Shown in pieces: positions 15,596-24,704 of a stretch of DNA of 64,000 nt. Made by a program: the position numbers and the translations under genes. Positions within the stretch are counted from its first letter, which is position 1; every line of letters starts with the position of its first letter. The DNA is from Streptomyces stelliscabiei (GTDB lineage: Bacteria > Actinomycetota > Actinomycetes > Streptomycetales > Streptomycetaceae), in NCBI RefSeq assembly GCF_014873495.1, contig NZ_JADBGF010000001.1:2480001-2544000 (forward strand), given 5' to 3'. The notes beneath the pieces were generated by a model. It was given only the letters and a program-made list of their open reading frames with translations, had not been told where the DNA came from and made no database searches.

Positions 15596-17742
15596 CGGCG
15601 AGCCCCCACCAGCTCCTTCTCGGAGTCCCCCGCGTCGAGGCGGGACTCCACGTACGGCGTCTCGGTGGACGGCAGCGGGACCGGGGAGCGTACGGCGCGG
15701 ACGCACACCACGGCGCAGTTGACCAGGACCGTGAGGACCAGGAGCAGGAAGATCGCCATGATCACTCCGTCGACCGTGTTGTTGAGGACGATCGTGTGCA
15801 TGTCGTCCATGTTCGTGGCGCCCGGCAGCAGTTCGCCCTTGTCGATGGCCGCCGCGTACTTGTCCCGCAGGGCGAAGAAGCCGATCGCGGGGTTGTCCGA
15901 GAAGATCTTCTGCCAGCCGGCGGTGAAGGTGACGGCCACGTCCCAGGCCAGCGGGATGCCGGTGACCCAGGCCCAGCGCAGCTTGCCGGACTTGATGAGC
16001 ACGGTGGTGGTGACGGCCAGGGCGACGGCGGCGAGCAGCTGGTTGGCGATGCCGAAGAGGGGGAACAGCTGCTTGATCCCGCCGAGGGGGTCGGTGACAC
16101 CGGCGTAGAGGAAGTAGCCCCAGGCGCCGACGACCAGGGCGCTGGTGATCCAGATGCCCGGCTTCCAGGTGACGCGGCCGATCGGCTTCCAGACGTTGCC
16201 GAGCATGTCCTGCAGCATGAAGCGGCCCACACGGGTGCCGGCGTCGACCGTGGTGAGGATGAACAGGGCCTCGAACATGATCGCGAAGTGGTACCAGAAG
16301 GCCTTCATCCCGGCGCCGCCGAAGACCCCGGCGAAGATCTCCGACATGCCGACGGCCAGGGTGGGCGCGCCACCCGAGCGGCCGACGAGGGTCTCCTCCT
16401 CGACCGCCCTGGCCGCCGCGGTGAGCTGTTCCGGGGTGATGGTGAAGCCGAGGTTCTTGACCGCCTCGGCGGCGGTGTCGACGGTCGGGCCGAGCAGCGC
16501 GGCCGGGGAGTTCATGGCGTAGAAGAGGCCGGGTTCGAGGACGCAGGCGGCGATGAGGGCCATGACGGCGACGAAGGACTCCGTGAGCATGGCGCCGTAG
16601 CCGATCAGCCGGACCTGCGACTCCTTCCGGATCAGCTTCGGCGTGGTGCCGGAGGAGACCAGGGCGTGGAAGCCGGACAGGGCGCCGCAGGCGATGGTGA
16701 TGAAGAGGAAGGGGAAGAGAGAGCCGGCGAAGACCGGTCCGGCGCCGGTGTGCGCGAACTCGGTGACCGGCTCGGCGCGGAGGTTCGGGGCGGCGATGAC
16801 GACACCGACGGCCATCAGGGCGATGGTGCCGACCTTCATGAAGGTGGAGAGGTAGTCGCGCGGGGCCAGCAGCATCCACACGGGGAGCACGGAGGCGACG
16901 AAGCCGTAGCCGACCAGGCAGAAGACCAGGGTCTCGGGGCTCCAGACGAAGTACTCGGCGAGCGAGGAGTCCTGGATCCACCCGCCGCCGAGGATGGCGA
17001 GCAGCAGCAGGGCGACGCCGATGAAGCTGGTCTCCACGACCCGGCCGGGGCGCAGGTAGCGCAGGTAGAAGCCCATGAAAAGGGCGATCGGGATGGTCAT
17101 GGCGACCGAGAAGGTGCCCCAGGGGGACTCGGCGAGGGCGTTGACGACGACCATCGCGAGGACCGCGAGCAGGATGATCATGATGGCGAAGACACCGATC
17201 AGCGCGGCGGCACCGCCGACCTTGCCGATCTCGTCCCGGGCCATCTGACCGAGGCTCTTGCCGTCCCGGCGCATGGAGAGGAAGAGGACGATCATGTCCT
17301 GCACCGCACCGGCGAAGATCACGCCCGCGATGATCCAGATCGTGCCCGGCAGATAGCCCATCTGCGCCGACAGCACCGGCCCGACCAGGGGGCCCGCGCC
17401 GGCGATGGCCGCGAAGTGGTGGCCGAACAGCACCCGCTTGTCGGTGGGGTGGTAGTCGACGCCGTCCTCCAGGCGTTCGGCCGGCGTGGCCCGGGTGTCG
17501 TCGACCTTGAGGACCCGGCGGGCGATGAACCGCGAGTAGAAGCGGTAGCCGATCGCGTACGAACCGAGGGCCGCCATGAGCAGCCAGACCGCCGAGATCT
17601 CCTCGCCCCGGGACAGCGCGAGCACGGCCCAGCCGATGGCGCCGACGAGGGCCACGGATATCCACAGCGCGATCGATCTGGGCGACATGCGGGATTTCTC
17701 CGGGTACTCCGGACCGGATTCGGGCATGACTGAGGTGGACAT
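15592..17742 (-). CDS. cstA: Carbon starvation protein A, pyruvate/peptide transporter family
   Basis: A 716-residue membrane protein with roughly 16-18 helices. The family block KRVLFGHHFAAIAGAGPLVG lies near residue 105 and is followed by GYLPGTIWI and GAVQDM; GSLFPFLFITIACGALSGFH is further on. CstA/BtsT proteins import peptides or pyruvate under carbon limitation. The ATG at 17742 gives a short hydrophilic N-terminus before the first helix. The neighbouring DUF3311 and sodium-symporter genes also look like small organic-acid transport, so this stretch may be a carbon-scavenging region. Confidence 0.93.
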   Translation of the reverse strand: MSTSVMPESGPEYPEKSRMSPRSIALWISVALVGAIGWAVLALSRGEEISAVWLLMAALGSYAIGYRFYSRFIARRVLKVDDTRATPAERLEDGVDYHPTDKRVLFGHHFAAIAGAGPLVGPVLSAQMGYLPGTIWIIAGVIFAGAVQDMIVLFLSMRRDGKSLGQMARDEIGKVGGAAALIGVFAIMIILLAVLAMVVVNALAESPWGTFSVAMTIPIALFMGFYLRYLRPGRVVETSFIGVALLLLAILGGGWIQDSSLAEYFVWSPETLVFCLVGYGFVASVLPVWMLLAPRDYLSTFMKVGTIALMAVGVVIAAPNLRAEPVTEFAHTGAGPVFAGSLFPFLFITIACGALSGFHALVSSGTTPKLIRKESQVRLIGYGAMLTESFVAVMALIAACVLEPGLFYAMNSPAALLGPTVDTAAEAVKNLGFTITPEQLTAAARAVEEETLVGRSGGAPTLAVGMSEIFAGVFGGAGMKAFWYHFAIMFEALFILTTVDAGTRVGRFMLQDMLGNVWKPIGRVTWKPGIWITSALVVGAWGYFLYAGVTDPLGGIKQLFPLFGIANQLLAAVALAVTTTVLIKSGKLRWAWVTGIPLAWDVAVTFTAGWQKIFSDNPAIGFFALRDKYAAAIDKGELLPGATNMDDMHTIVLNNTVDGVIMAIFLLLVLTVLVNCAVVCVRAVRSPVPLPSTETPYVESRLDAGDSEKELVGARR

Positions 17743-17800
17743 GGCGGCTCCTGATGTCAGCGGGTGTGCGTGCGGCAGGGAGGAGTGGGGCGGGGGCGGC

Positions 17801-18058
17801 TCAGGGATGGGGCTCGGAGCGCTGTCCGTCCGAGCGCTGTCCTCGCGGACGACGGCGGTCGGTCAGCGCGTACGCGGCGAGCAGGCACAGGCCGCATCCC
17901 GGGACCCAGGCGAGCTGGTACCAGTAGAAGAACGGCGTGCCCGCGAGCCGGGGCTCCGCGCCGGCGTACCAGGGCACCCACAGCAGTCCCGCGGCCGGGG
18001 CGAGGAGCAGGACGGCGGTCGCGACGCGCCGTAGCCGCTGGTGAGCGTGGGGTTCCAT
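17801..18058 (-). CDS. DUF3311 small membrane protein, symporter small subunit
   Basis: An 85-residue protein with two helices (about 11-28 and 47-65), PFFYWYQLAWVPG between them and a basic C-terminus. This is the DUF3311 pattern; DUF3311 genes usually stand directly before a solute:sodium symporter gene on the same strand. Here the symporter is divergent, 167 bases away, which is an unusual arrangement. ATG 18058 is followed by a hydrophilic His/Arg start. It also precedes cstA on the same strand by 58 bases, so co-transcription with cstA is possible. Confidence 0.8.
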   Translation of the reverse strand: MEPHAHQRLRRVATAVLLLAPAAGLLWVPWYAGAEPRLAGTPFFYWYQLAWVPGCGLCLLAAYALTDRRRPRGQRSDGQRSEPHP

Positions 18059-18225
18059 GGGCTGTGCTCCTCTCCCGATCGCTGTGGGTCTGTGCAAGAG
18101 TTGCCCACCCGCCGGATCCGGTTGACACCGAATTTCCAGAAGATTTCCCGCCGCTTCGTGTCCTCCGAACCGGCCGTCCGCGCAACCAACACGCGAGGGC
18201 CCAGGCACACCAAGGACGGTGACCC

Positions 18226-19782
18226 ATGGCGGACGCTGCCATGACCGCGACGTTCCTCGCCGTGATCGGCGGAGCGTCGCTGCTCGCCGTCACCGCGCGC
18301 CGGCTGCGCCCCACCGACCGGCTGCCCTCGCTGGAGGGCTGGGCGCTGGCCGACCGGAGCCTCGGCCCGGTGTGGACCTGGCTGCTGCTGGGCGGCACGA
18401 TCTTCACCGCGTACACCTTCACCGCCGTGCCCGGCCTCGCGTACGGCAACGGGGCGCCCGCCTTCTTCGCGGTGCCGTACACGGTGATCGTCTGCCCGCT
18501 GGCCTTCGTCCTGCTGACCCGGCTGTGGGAGGTGGCCCGGCGGCACGGCTATGTGACGGCCGGGGACTTCGTGCGCGGGCGGTACGGTTCGGCGCCGCTC
18601 GCCCTGGTGGTGGCACTGACCGGGATCCTCGCGACGATGCCCTATCTGGCGTTGCAGCTGCTCGGCATCAGGGCCGTACTGACGGCCGGGGGCGTCTATC
18701 CGAAGGGCGCGGCCGGTGACCTCGTGATGGTCGCGCTGTTCGCGGGGCTCGCGGTGGCGACATACCGGCACGGGCTGCGGGCGCCCGCCGTGATCTCGGC
18801 GCTGAAGGCGGTGGCCGTCTTCGTGTCGCTGACCGCCGTGTGCTGGCTGGTGCTGGAACGGTTCGGCGGCCCGGGCGCGGTCTTCGAGGGCGCGGCCCGG
18901 CGGCTCGGCGGCACCGGGGTCGAGGGGTCCGCCCTCCTGCTGGCCCCCGAACAGCAGCCCGCCTACGCCACCCTCGCGCTCGGCTCGGCGCTGGCCCTGC
19001 TGATGTACCCGCACGTCCTCACCGCCGGGTTCGCCGCCGACGGGCCGCGCACGGTCCGCAAGGTCGCGGTGGCGCTGCCCGCCTGGACGGGGCTGCTGGC
19101 CCTCTTCGGCTTCCTCGGGATCGCGGCGCTCGCGTCCGGGGTGCGGGCACCCGAGGGCGGTGCGGAGGCGGCCGTGCCGATGCTGGTGGACCGGCTGATG
19201 CCGGCACCGCTGGCCGGACTGGTGTTCGGCGCGATCACCGTGGGCGCGCTGGTCCCGGCGGCGGTGATGTCGATCGCGGCCGCCACCGGCTTCGTCCGCA
19301 ACGTGTACGTCGAGTACTTCCAGCCCACCGCCACACCCAAGCGCCAGGTGCGCATCGCCAAGGCGGTGTCGCTGACCGCGAAGGTGGGGGCGGTGGCGTT
19401 CGTGTTCGGACTGCGCGACCAGGACGCCATCAACCTCCAGCTCCTCGGCGGGGTGTGGATCCTGCAGATCTTCCCGGCGGTGGCGGTCGGCCTCTTCACC
19501 GGACGGCTGCACCCCCGGGCCCTGCTCGCCGGATGGGGCGTGGGCATGGTGACCGGCACGTTCCTGGTGGTGCGCGAGGGGTTCTCGTCCATCGTGCTCC
19601 TGGGCGGCGGCTCGCTGGAGATCTACGCCGGCCTGCTCGCGCTCCTGCTCAATCTGACCGTCGCCGTCGTCGGCACCGCGGTCCTCGAACGGCTCGGTGT
19701 CCCGCGCGGCGCCGACGCGACCGGCCTACCGTCCCGCCTGACCGTCAGGCGGCGCCCCGAGACGGGAGCGAGCAACCCGTGA
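18226..19782 (+). CDS. Sodium:solute symporter (SSS family)
   Basis: A 518-residue transporter with about 13 helices. GWALADRSLGPVWTWLLLGG and FTAYTFTAVPGLAYG at the N-terminus, and GAITVGALVPAAVMSIAAA in the later core, place it in the SSS family close to monocarboxylate-type members that pair with DUF3311 proteins. ATG 18226 is used; a second ATG at 18241 is possible. The stop overlaps the start of a sigma factor gene as GTGA, so transport and transcription control are produced from one message. Substrate not identifiable by eye. Confidence 0.88.
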   Translation: MADAAMTATFLAVIGGASLLAVTARRLRPTDRLPSLEGWALADRSLGPVWTWLLLGGTIFTAYTFTAVPGLAYGNGAPAFFAVPYTVIVCPLAFVLLTRLWEVARRHGYVTAGDFVRGRYGSAPLALVVALTGILATMPYLALQLLGIRAVLTAGGVYPKGAAGDLVMVALFAGLAVATYRHGLRAPAVISALKAVAVFVSLTAVCWLVLERFGGPGAVFEGAARRLGGTGVEGSALLLAPEQQPAYATLALGSALALLMYPHVLTAGFAADGPRTVRKVAVALPAWTGLLALFGFLGIAALASGVRAPEGGAEAAVPMLVDRLMPAPLAGLVFGAITVGALVPAAVMSIAAATGFVRNVYVEYFQPTATPKRQVRIAKAVSLTAKVGAVAFVFGLRDQDAINLQLLGGVWILQIFPAVAVGLFTGRLHPRALLAGWGVGMVTGTFLVVREGFSSIVLLGGGSLEIYAGLLALLLNLTVAVVGTAVLERLGVPRGADATGLPSRLTVRRRPETGASNP

Positions 19783-20447
19783 GACGCAGACAGCACCTAC
19801 GCGTGCCGGTGCCCCCGGCCGTTTCCGGACCCGTGACCGCCGCCGGGTCCCGGAGCCCGGTGCCGGCCCCGGCCGCCGCCGAACCCCTGATACCGCAGCC
19901 GGGGCTGGTCCCGAACCAGGCCCTGCCGCCGGGCGCCCTCAGTGATCCCGCCGACGTGGAGCGCGAGGCGGGCGTCGCCCGGCTGTTCGAGCTGCACTAC
20001 TCCTCGATGCTGCGGCTCGCGGTGCTGCTGGGCGCCGACGACCCCGAGAACGTGGTGGCCGAGGCGTACTACCAGATCTACCGCAAGTGGCGGCGCCTCA
20101 GGGACGCCGAGGCGGCGGAGGCGTATCTGCGGTCGACGGTCTGCAATCTGACCCGGATGCGGATACGGCACCTCCAGGTCGCCCGCAGGCATGTCGAGAC
20201 GCCCGCGGCCGAGGAGCCGGTCGCCTCCGCCGAGAGCACCGCGCTGCTCCACGACGACCAGCGGGTGCTGATCGGCGCGCTCCAGCACCTGCCCGCCCGG
20301 CAGCGGGAGGCACTCGTGCTGCGCCACTGGCTGGGGCTGAAGGAGAGCGAGATCGCGGCCGCGATGGGGATCTCCTGCGGCTCGGTCAAGACCCACACCG
20401 CACGCGGCCTCGCCGCCCTGACCCAGGCGATGGAGGCCAGGCGATGA
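19779..20447 (+). CDS. Sigma-70 family RNA polymerase sigma factor (SigE/ECF-type)
   Basis: A 222-residue sigma factor. After ~60 Pro/Ala-rich residues, region 2 runs from VARLFELHYSSMLRLAVLLG through YYQIYRKWRRL; region 4 is HLPARQREALVLRHWLGL and the helix-turn-helix ESEIAAAMGISCGSVKTHTA. No region 3 or 1.1, as expected for ECF-like proteins. GTG 19779 overlaps the symporter stop (GTGA) and its own stop overlaps the next gene as ATGA, a tightly coupled three-gene unit. It may respond to the solute the symporter imports; this is inference. Confidence 0.88.
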   Translation: MRRRQHLRVPVPPAVSGPVTAAGSRSPVPAPAAAEPLIPQPGLVPNQALPPGALSDPADVEREAGVARLFELHYSSMLRLAVLLGADDPENVVAEAYYQIYRKWRRLRDAEAAEAYLRSTVCNLTRMRIRHLQVARRHVETPAAEEPVASAESTALLHDDQRVLIGALQHLPARQREALVLRHWLGLKESEIAAAMGISCGSVKTHTARGLAALTQAMEARR

Positions 20448-20737
20448 ACGACACCACCGGCAACGACACCGGCCGGGACCGCACCGAGCGGGAGCTGGCC
20501 GAGGCGCTCGCCGCACTGGCGGGCGGGGTCCACGCCGCCCCGGACGCCTACCGCACGGCCCGCGGCGACTGGCTCCGCCGCGAACGCCACCGCCGCCTCG
20601 TCCTCGCGGTCCTCGTCCTCGTGGTCTTCACCCTCGCCACCCTGCTCGGCCTGTGGGTCCTCAACCAGGCCCCCTCCGGCTCCGGGGTGATCTTCTCCGG
20701 GGTGGGAGGGACGACGGCGGGGGCGGGGCCGGGCTGA
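20444..20737 (+). CDS. Single-helix membrane protein, possible anti-sigma partner
   Basis: A 97-residue protein: acidic hydrophilic N-terminus (~50 residues, RTERELAEALAAL), basic RRERHRR, one membrane helix (LVLAVLVLVVFTLATLLGLW near 52-72), and a short Gly/Ser-rich extracytoplasmic tail. It has no zinc-finger Cys/His set, so it is not a ZAS protein. The 4-base overlap with the sigma factor and its cytoplasm-membrane topology are what a minimal anti-sigma factor would show. No recognised family; function is inferred from context only. Confidence 0.65.
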   Translation: MNDTTGNDTGRDRTERELAEALAALAGGVHAAPDAYRTARGDWLRRERHRRLVLAVLVLVVFTLATLLGLWVLNQAPSGSGVIFSGVGGTTAGAGPG

Positions 20738-20794
20738 CCCTCCCCTTCCGGTTCCCGCCGGATTGATCACCCCGGGCCCGGGAACCCGCACCCC

Positions 20795-22597
20795 GTGCAC
20801 CCCCGCATCGAGGACTACGCGCTCATCGGCGACCACCAGACGGCCGCGCTGGTGAACCGCCACGGTTCCATCGACTGGCTCTGCCTGCCCCGCTTCGACT
20901 CGGCCGCCTGCTTCGCCGCGCTGCTCGGCGACCAGGAGAACGGGCACTGGACGATCGCGCCCCGAGGAGGCGGAACCTGCGCGCGGCGGGCCTACCGGCA
21001 CGACTCGCTCGTCCTCGACACCGAGTGGGAGACCGACGAGGGCACGGTACGGGTCACCGACCTGATGCCGCAGCGCGACCGCTCCCCCGATGTCGTACGC
21101 ATCGTGGAGGGCCTGTCCGGCCGGGTGACCATGCGCAGCACCGTGCGCCTGCGCTTCGACTACGGCTCGGCCGTGCCGTGGATGCGCAGGTCGGACGGTC
21201 ACCGTGTGGCGGTCGCCGGACCGGACTCGGTGTGGCTGCGCAGCGAACCCGGGGTGCGGTCGTGGAGCGAGGACCGCGCCACGTACGCGGAGTTCACGGT
21301 CGGACCGGGCGAGAAGGTCGCGTTCGTGCTGACCTGGCACCCCTCGCACGAGCCCCGGCCCCGCCTCGTCGACCCGTACGAGTCGCTGGAGACGAGCCTG
21401 CACGACTGGCGGGCCTGGGCCGCGCGCTGCCGGTACACCGGCCCGCACCGGGACACCGTGGTCCGCTCCCTGATCACCCTCAAGGCGCTCACCTATGCCC
21501 CGACCGGCGGGATCGTCGCGGCCGCCACCACCTCCCTGCCCGAGGAGATCGGCGGCGTCCGCAACTGGGACTACCGCCACTGCTGGCTGCGCGACTCCAC
21601 CCTCACCCTCGGCGCGCTGCTGTCCTGCGGCTACCAGGAGGAGGCAGAGGCCTGGCGTGACTGGCTGCTGCGCGCGGCTGCGGGCGACCCGGCCGACCTG
21701 CAGATCATGTACGGCCTGGCCGGTGAGCGCCGCATCCCCGAGTACGACCTGCCCTGGCTGTCCGGGTACGAGGACTCGCGTCCGGTCCGGGTCGGCAACG
21801 ACGCCGTACGGCAGTTGCAGTTGGACGTGTACGGCGAGGTCATGGACTCCGTGTTCGTGTCACGGCGTGCGGGTCTGCCCGACAAGCCGGACATGTGGCG
21901 GATGCAGTGCGCGCTGATGGAGTACCTGCGCTCGGCCTGGCGCAAGCCGGACGAGGGGCTGTGGGAGGTGCGCGGGCCGCGCCGCCACTTCACGCACTCC
22001 AAGGTGATGTGCTGGGTGGCCGCCGACCGGGCCGTGCGCACCCTGGAGGACGACCCGACGCTGACCGGCGGCGACCTCGAAGGCTGGCGGGCCCTGCGCG
22101 ACGAGATCCACCGCGAGGTCTGCGACCGGGCCTACGACCCCGAGCGGGGCACCTTCACCCAGTCCTACGGCTCCCGCGAACTCGACGCCTCGCTGCTGCT
22201 CATCCCCCTCATGGGCTTCCTGCCGCCGGACGACCCCCGGGTCGTCGGCACCGTCGACGCGATCCGCGCGGAGCTGAGCCACGAGGGGCTGGTCCGCCGC
22301 TACGGCCTCGACCACCGCACGGCCGCGACCACCTCCGTCGACGGCCTGCCGGGCGGCGAGGGCACGTTCCTCGTCTGTTCGTTCTGGCTGGCGGACGCAC
22401 TGCATCTGACGGGCCGCACGGCCGAGGCGCGGGAGCTGTTCGAACGGCTCGTGGGGCTGGTCAACGACGTGGGGCTGCTGGCGGAGGAGTACGACCCCGT
22501 CGCGGGCCGGCAGCTCGGGAACTTCCCCCAGGCGTTCAGCCACGTCGGTCTCGTGGGCACCGCCCTCGCCCTCTTCGACGGGAAGGAGGCAGGATAG
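20795..22597 (+). CDS. Glycoside hydrolase family 15 protein (glucoamylase/trehalase-like)
   Basis: A 600-residue cytosolic enzyme without a signal peptide. The N-terminal domain opens IEDYALIGDHQTAALVNRHG and continues SIDWLCLPRFDS, typical of actinobacterial GH15 proteins. The (alpha/alpha)6 catalytic part begins near residue 250, with NWDYRHCWLRDSTL at 257. Several close relatives are trehalases, others glucoamylase-like; the sequence alone does not decide. The start is GTG 20795; an SDR gene follows after four bases, giving a two-gene operon. Confidence 0.9.
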   Translation: MHPRIEDYALIGDHQTAALVNRHGSIDWLCLPRFDSAACFAALLGDQENGHWTIAPRGGGTCARRAYRHDSLVLDTEWETDEGTVRVTDLMPQRDRSPDVVRIVEGLSGRVTMRSTVRLRFDYGSAVPWMRRSDGHRVAVAGPDSVWLRSEPGVRSWSEDRATYAEFTVGPGEKVAFVLTWHPSHEPRPRLVDPYESLETSLHDWRAWAARCRYTGPHRDTVVRSLITLKALTYAPTGGIVAAATTSLPEEIGGVRNWDYRHCWLRDSTLTLGALLSCGYQEEAEAWRDWLLRAAAGDPADLQIMYGLAGERRIPEYDLPWLSGYEDSRPVRVGNDAVRQLQLDVYGEVMDSVFVSRRAGLPDKPDMWRMQCALMEYLRSAWRKPDEGLWEVRGPRRHFTHSKVMCWVAADRAVRTLEDDPTLTGGDLEGWRALRDEIHREVCDRAYDPERGTFTQSYGSRELDASLLLIPLMGFLPPDDPRVVGTVDAIRAELSHEGLVRRYGLDHRTAATTSVDGLPGGEGTFLVCSFWLADALHLTGRTAEARELFERLVGLVNDVGLLAEEYDPVAGRQLGNFPQAFSHVGLVGTALALFDGKEAG

Positions 22598-22601
22598 GGC
22601 C

Positions 22602-23357
22602 ATGGATCTTGGGCTGAAGGACCGTGTCTACATCGTCACCGGAGCGACCCGCGGACTGGGTCACGCGGTCGCGCGCGAACTCGTCGCCGACGGCGCGAAG
22701 GTGGTCGTCACGGGCCGCGAGGAGGAGAGCGTCGGGGCGGCGGCGGCCGCGCTCGGGGGGAACGCGGTGGGCGTCGCCGTGGACAACGCCGACCCCGGGG
22801 CCGCCGGGCTGCTGATCGCCGCCGCGCGCGAACGCTTCGGGCGCTTCGACGGCATCCTGGTCAGCGTGGGCGGGCCGGCGCCCGGGTTCGTCGCCGACAA
22901 CACGGACGAACAGTGGACCGCCGCGTTCGAGTCGGTGTTCCTGGGGGCGGTCCGGCTGGCGCGGGCCGCGGCCGAGGAACTGGGCGAGGGCGGTGTCATC
23001 GGGTTCGTGCTGTCCGGGTCCGTGCACGAGCCGATCCCCGGGCTGACCATCTCGAACGGGCTGCGGCCGGGGCTGGCCGGGTTCGCCAAGTCGCTCTCCG
23101 ACGAGCTGGGGCCGCGGGGCATCCGGGTCGTGGGGCTGCTCCCGGCGCGTATCGACACGGACCGGGTGCGTGAGCTGGACGGGCTGTCGGCGGACCCGGA
23201 GGCGACGCGGGCCGCGCACGAGTCGCGGATCCCGCTGCGGCGGTACGGGCGACCGGAGGAGTTCGGGCGTGCGGGCGCCTTCCTGCTGTCCCCGGCCGCG
23301 TCCTATCTGACGGGGATCATGCTGCCGGTGGACGGCGGGATGCGGCACGGGTTCTGA
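22602..23357 (+). CDS. Atypical short-chain dehydrogenase/reductase lacking Tyr-x3-Lys
   Basis: A 251-residue Rossmann-fold protein. The cofactor motif TGATRGLGHAVA is intact and VSVGGPAPG replaces the usual NNAG. At the catalytic position the sequence reads SNGLRPGLAGFAKSL, so the Tyr and Lys of YxxxK appear to be Ser and Arg. The C-terminal LTGIMLPVDGGMRHGF is typical for FabG-like SDRs. ATG 22602 lies four bases after the GH15 stop. Members with these substitutions exist in several bacteria; they may use another residue or be non-catalytic. Confidence 0.85.
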   Translation: MDLGLKDRVYIVTGATRGLGHAVARELVADGAKVVVTGREEESVGAAAAALGGNAVGVAVDNADPGAAGLLIAAARERFGRFDGILVSVGGPAPGFVADNTDEQWTAAFESVFLGAVRLARAAAEELGEGGVIGFVLSGSVHEPIPGLTISNGLRPGLAGFAKSLSDELGPRGIRVVGLLPARIDTDRVRELDGLSADPEATRAAHESRIPLRRYGRPEEFGRAGAFLLSPAASYLTGIMLPVDGGMRHGF

Positions 23358-23406
23358 CGGCCCGGGAGACCAGCCCGGACGCGCCGGGGCGAGGTGGGGC
23401 TGACCG

Positions 23407-23994
23407 TCAACTCACCCTCTCCGCACGGTGCCTGGCCGCGCGCAGTGCGACCTCCGCCGGGAGCGCGGCCAGTCCGGCCGAGTCCTTGGCATGGGTCAGG
23501 GCCTGGGACGTCAGGGTGCGCAGGGCGTCGCCCGGGTTCACATGGGGCTGGAGGAGGAGGCGGACCCGGGCCTCGGGGGCGTTGCGGCGCCCCGTCAGGC
23601 GGGTGTGGGCCCGTTCGACACCGTCCGCCTCGGCGGCCTCGGTGGTGAGCACGCCCTCCAGTGCCCGTCCGCGCAGCAACGCGCCCTCGCCGTCGCCGGT
23701 GTCGACGAGCACCTCGGCGAGGCGGTGGCGCCGCAGGACCGCCGTCAGCCACCACAGGGCGAGCAGGACAAGCACGGCGAGCACGGCGATGACGGTGGGC
23801 CACCACCAGCCGGAGTCGTGCCACCGGGTGCGGTCGGCGTCGCTGAGCAGGACGTCCTTCTTGCCGTCGTGCGGCCACCACGAGGGCGGGTCCACACCCA
23901 GTCCGACGGCGAGGACGGCGCCGCCGACCACCGCCAGCACGAGTCCGACGACTGCGAGCAGCATCCGGTTGACGATCCTCAGCATCGCGCTCAC
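23407..23994 (-). CDS. amaP: Alkaline shock membrane anchor AmaP
   Basis: A 195-residue protein with two membrane helices (about 9-31 and 63-86) separated by a short loop (SWWPHDGKKDVLLSD), then a cytoplasmic domain. AmaP anchors Asp23-type proteins to the membrane in Gram-positive bacteria, and its C-terminal half here (RVRLLLQPHVNPGDALRTL) has the Asp23-like alpha/beta pattern. GTG 23994 overlaps the upstream stop as GTGA. It is the last gene of the five-gene cassette. Identification rests on topology plus context. Confidence 0.82.
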   Translation of the reverse strand: MSAMLRIVNRMLLAVVGLVLAVVGGAVLAVGLGVDPPSWWPHDGKKDVLLSDADRTRWHDSGWWWPTVIAVLAVLVLLALWWLTAVLRRHRLAEVLVDTGDGEGALLRGRALEGVLTTEAAEADGVERAHTRLTGRRNAPEARVRLLLQPHVNPGDALRTLTSQALTHAKDSAGLAALPAEVALRAARHRAERVS

Positions 23995-24704
23995 CCCTTC
24001 CGGCCGGGCCGGCGGACATGCACCGACAGAGCGGGCGGCCGGGACAGGCCGAGCCCCCGGATGCCGTCGGCGAGCATGACGTCCAGGTCGGCCCGTACCT
24101 CGTCGAGTTCCCGGAAGTGGGACACCGCGCGGACGTCGACCCGCCTGCGGCCCGCCCGGACCCGTACGGACTGCACCCCGGACACCTCCATGGCCCGGTC
24201 GCGCAGGGCCAGCGCGGCGGCGTCCCGGTGCAGTCCGGCCCGTACCCGGGGGTGGACACGCCGCATCGGCAGGACGTCACGCAGTCCGGGGGTCGCGGCG
24301 AGCACCAGCAGCCAGAGGCCGAGGAGCACGGCGACCGAGGCGCCGACGAGCACCCAGATGTCGTCGAGGGGGCGCTCGGCGAGTTCCCCGGCCAGCGAAC
24401 GGCGCCACTGCATGGCGGGCCGGCCGGCGCGGACGGCGACGACGTCGTACAGCAGCAGGCCGAGACCCGCGAGGAGCACGGCGGCGAGGATGCCCGCGGG
24501 GATTCTGCGCGCGGACCAGAAGCGTTTCTCCCCGCCGTTCTCGCCGTCGCGGACCGGCGGCGGGTCGTACGCGGCGGCGGACGCGGACTGGTCCGGCTCG
24601 CGGTCGGCGGTCCTTCCGTCCGCGCCCGTGCCGTCGGTGTCGTCGGCCTTCTCGATGACGGGTAGTCGTCGCGTGGTGCCTTCGGAGCGCTCGGGTTCGC
24701 TCAT
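23991..24704 (-). CDS. DUF6286-type membrane protein of the Asp23 cassette
   Basis: A 237-residue protein: ~65 charged, low-complexity residues, two membrane helices (about 67-86 and 112-133), and a cytoplasmic C-terminal domain with VRVRAGRRRVDVRAVSHF and a regular strand-helix pattern. It resembles proteins labelled DUF6286 next to AmaP in Streptomyces. The ATG at 24704 overlaps the Asp23 stop (ATGA) and its stop overlaps the AmaP start (GTGA). Its architecture parallels AmaP, so it may be a second membrane anchor. Function inferred from context. Confidence 0.75.
   Translation of the reverse strand: MSEPERSEGTTRRLPVIEKADDTDGTGADGRTADREPDQSASAAAYDPPPVRDGENGGEKRFWSARRIPAGILAAVLLAGLGLLLYDVVAVRAGRPAMQWRRSLAGELAERPLDDIWVLVGASVAVLLGLWLLVLAATPGLRDVLPMRRVHPRVRAGLHRDAAALALRDRAMEVSGVQSVRVRAGRRRVDVRAVSHFRELDEVRADLDVMLADGIRGLGLSRPPALSVHVRRPGRKG

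Noticed and set aside
14965..17733. A 922-codon open frame antisense to cstA
   Set aside because: It is Glu/Asp/Gly/Arg-dominated low-complexity translation, the usual antisense shadow of a high-GC gene, and cstA has clear family motifs.
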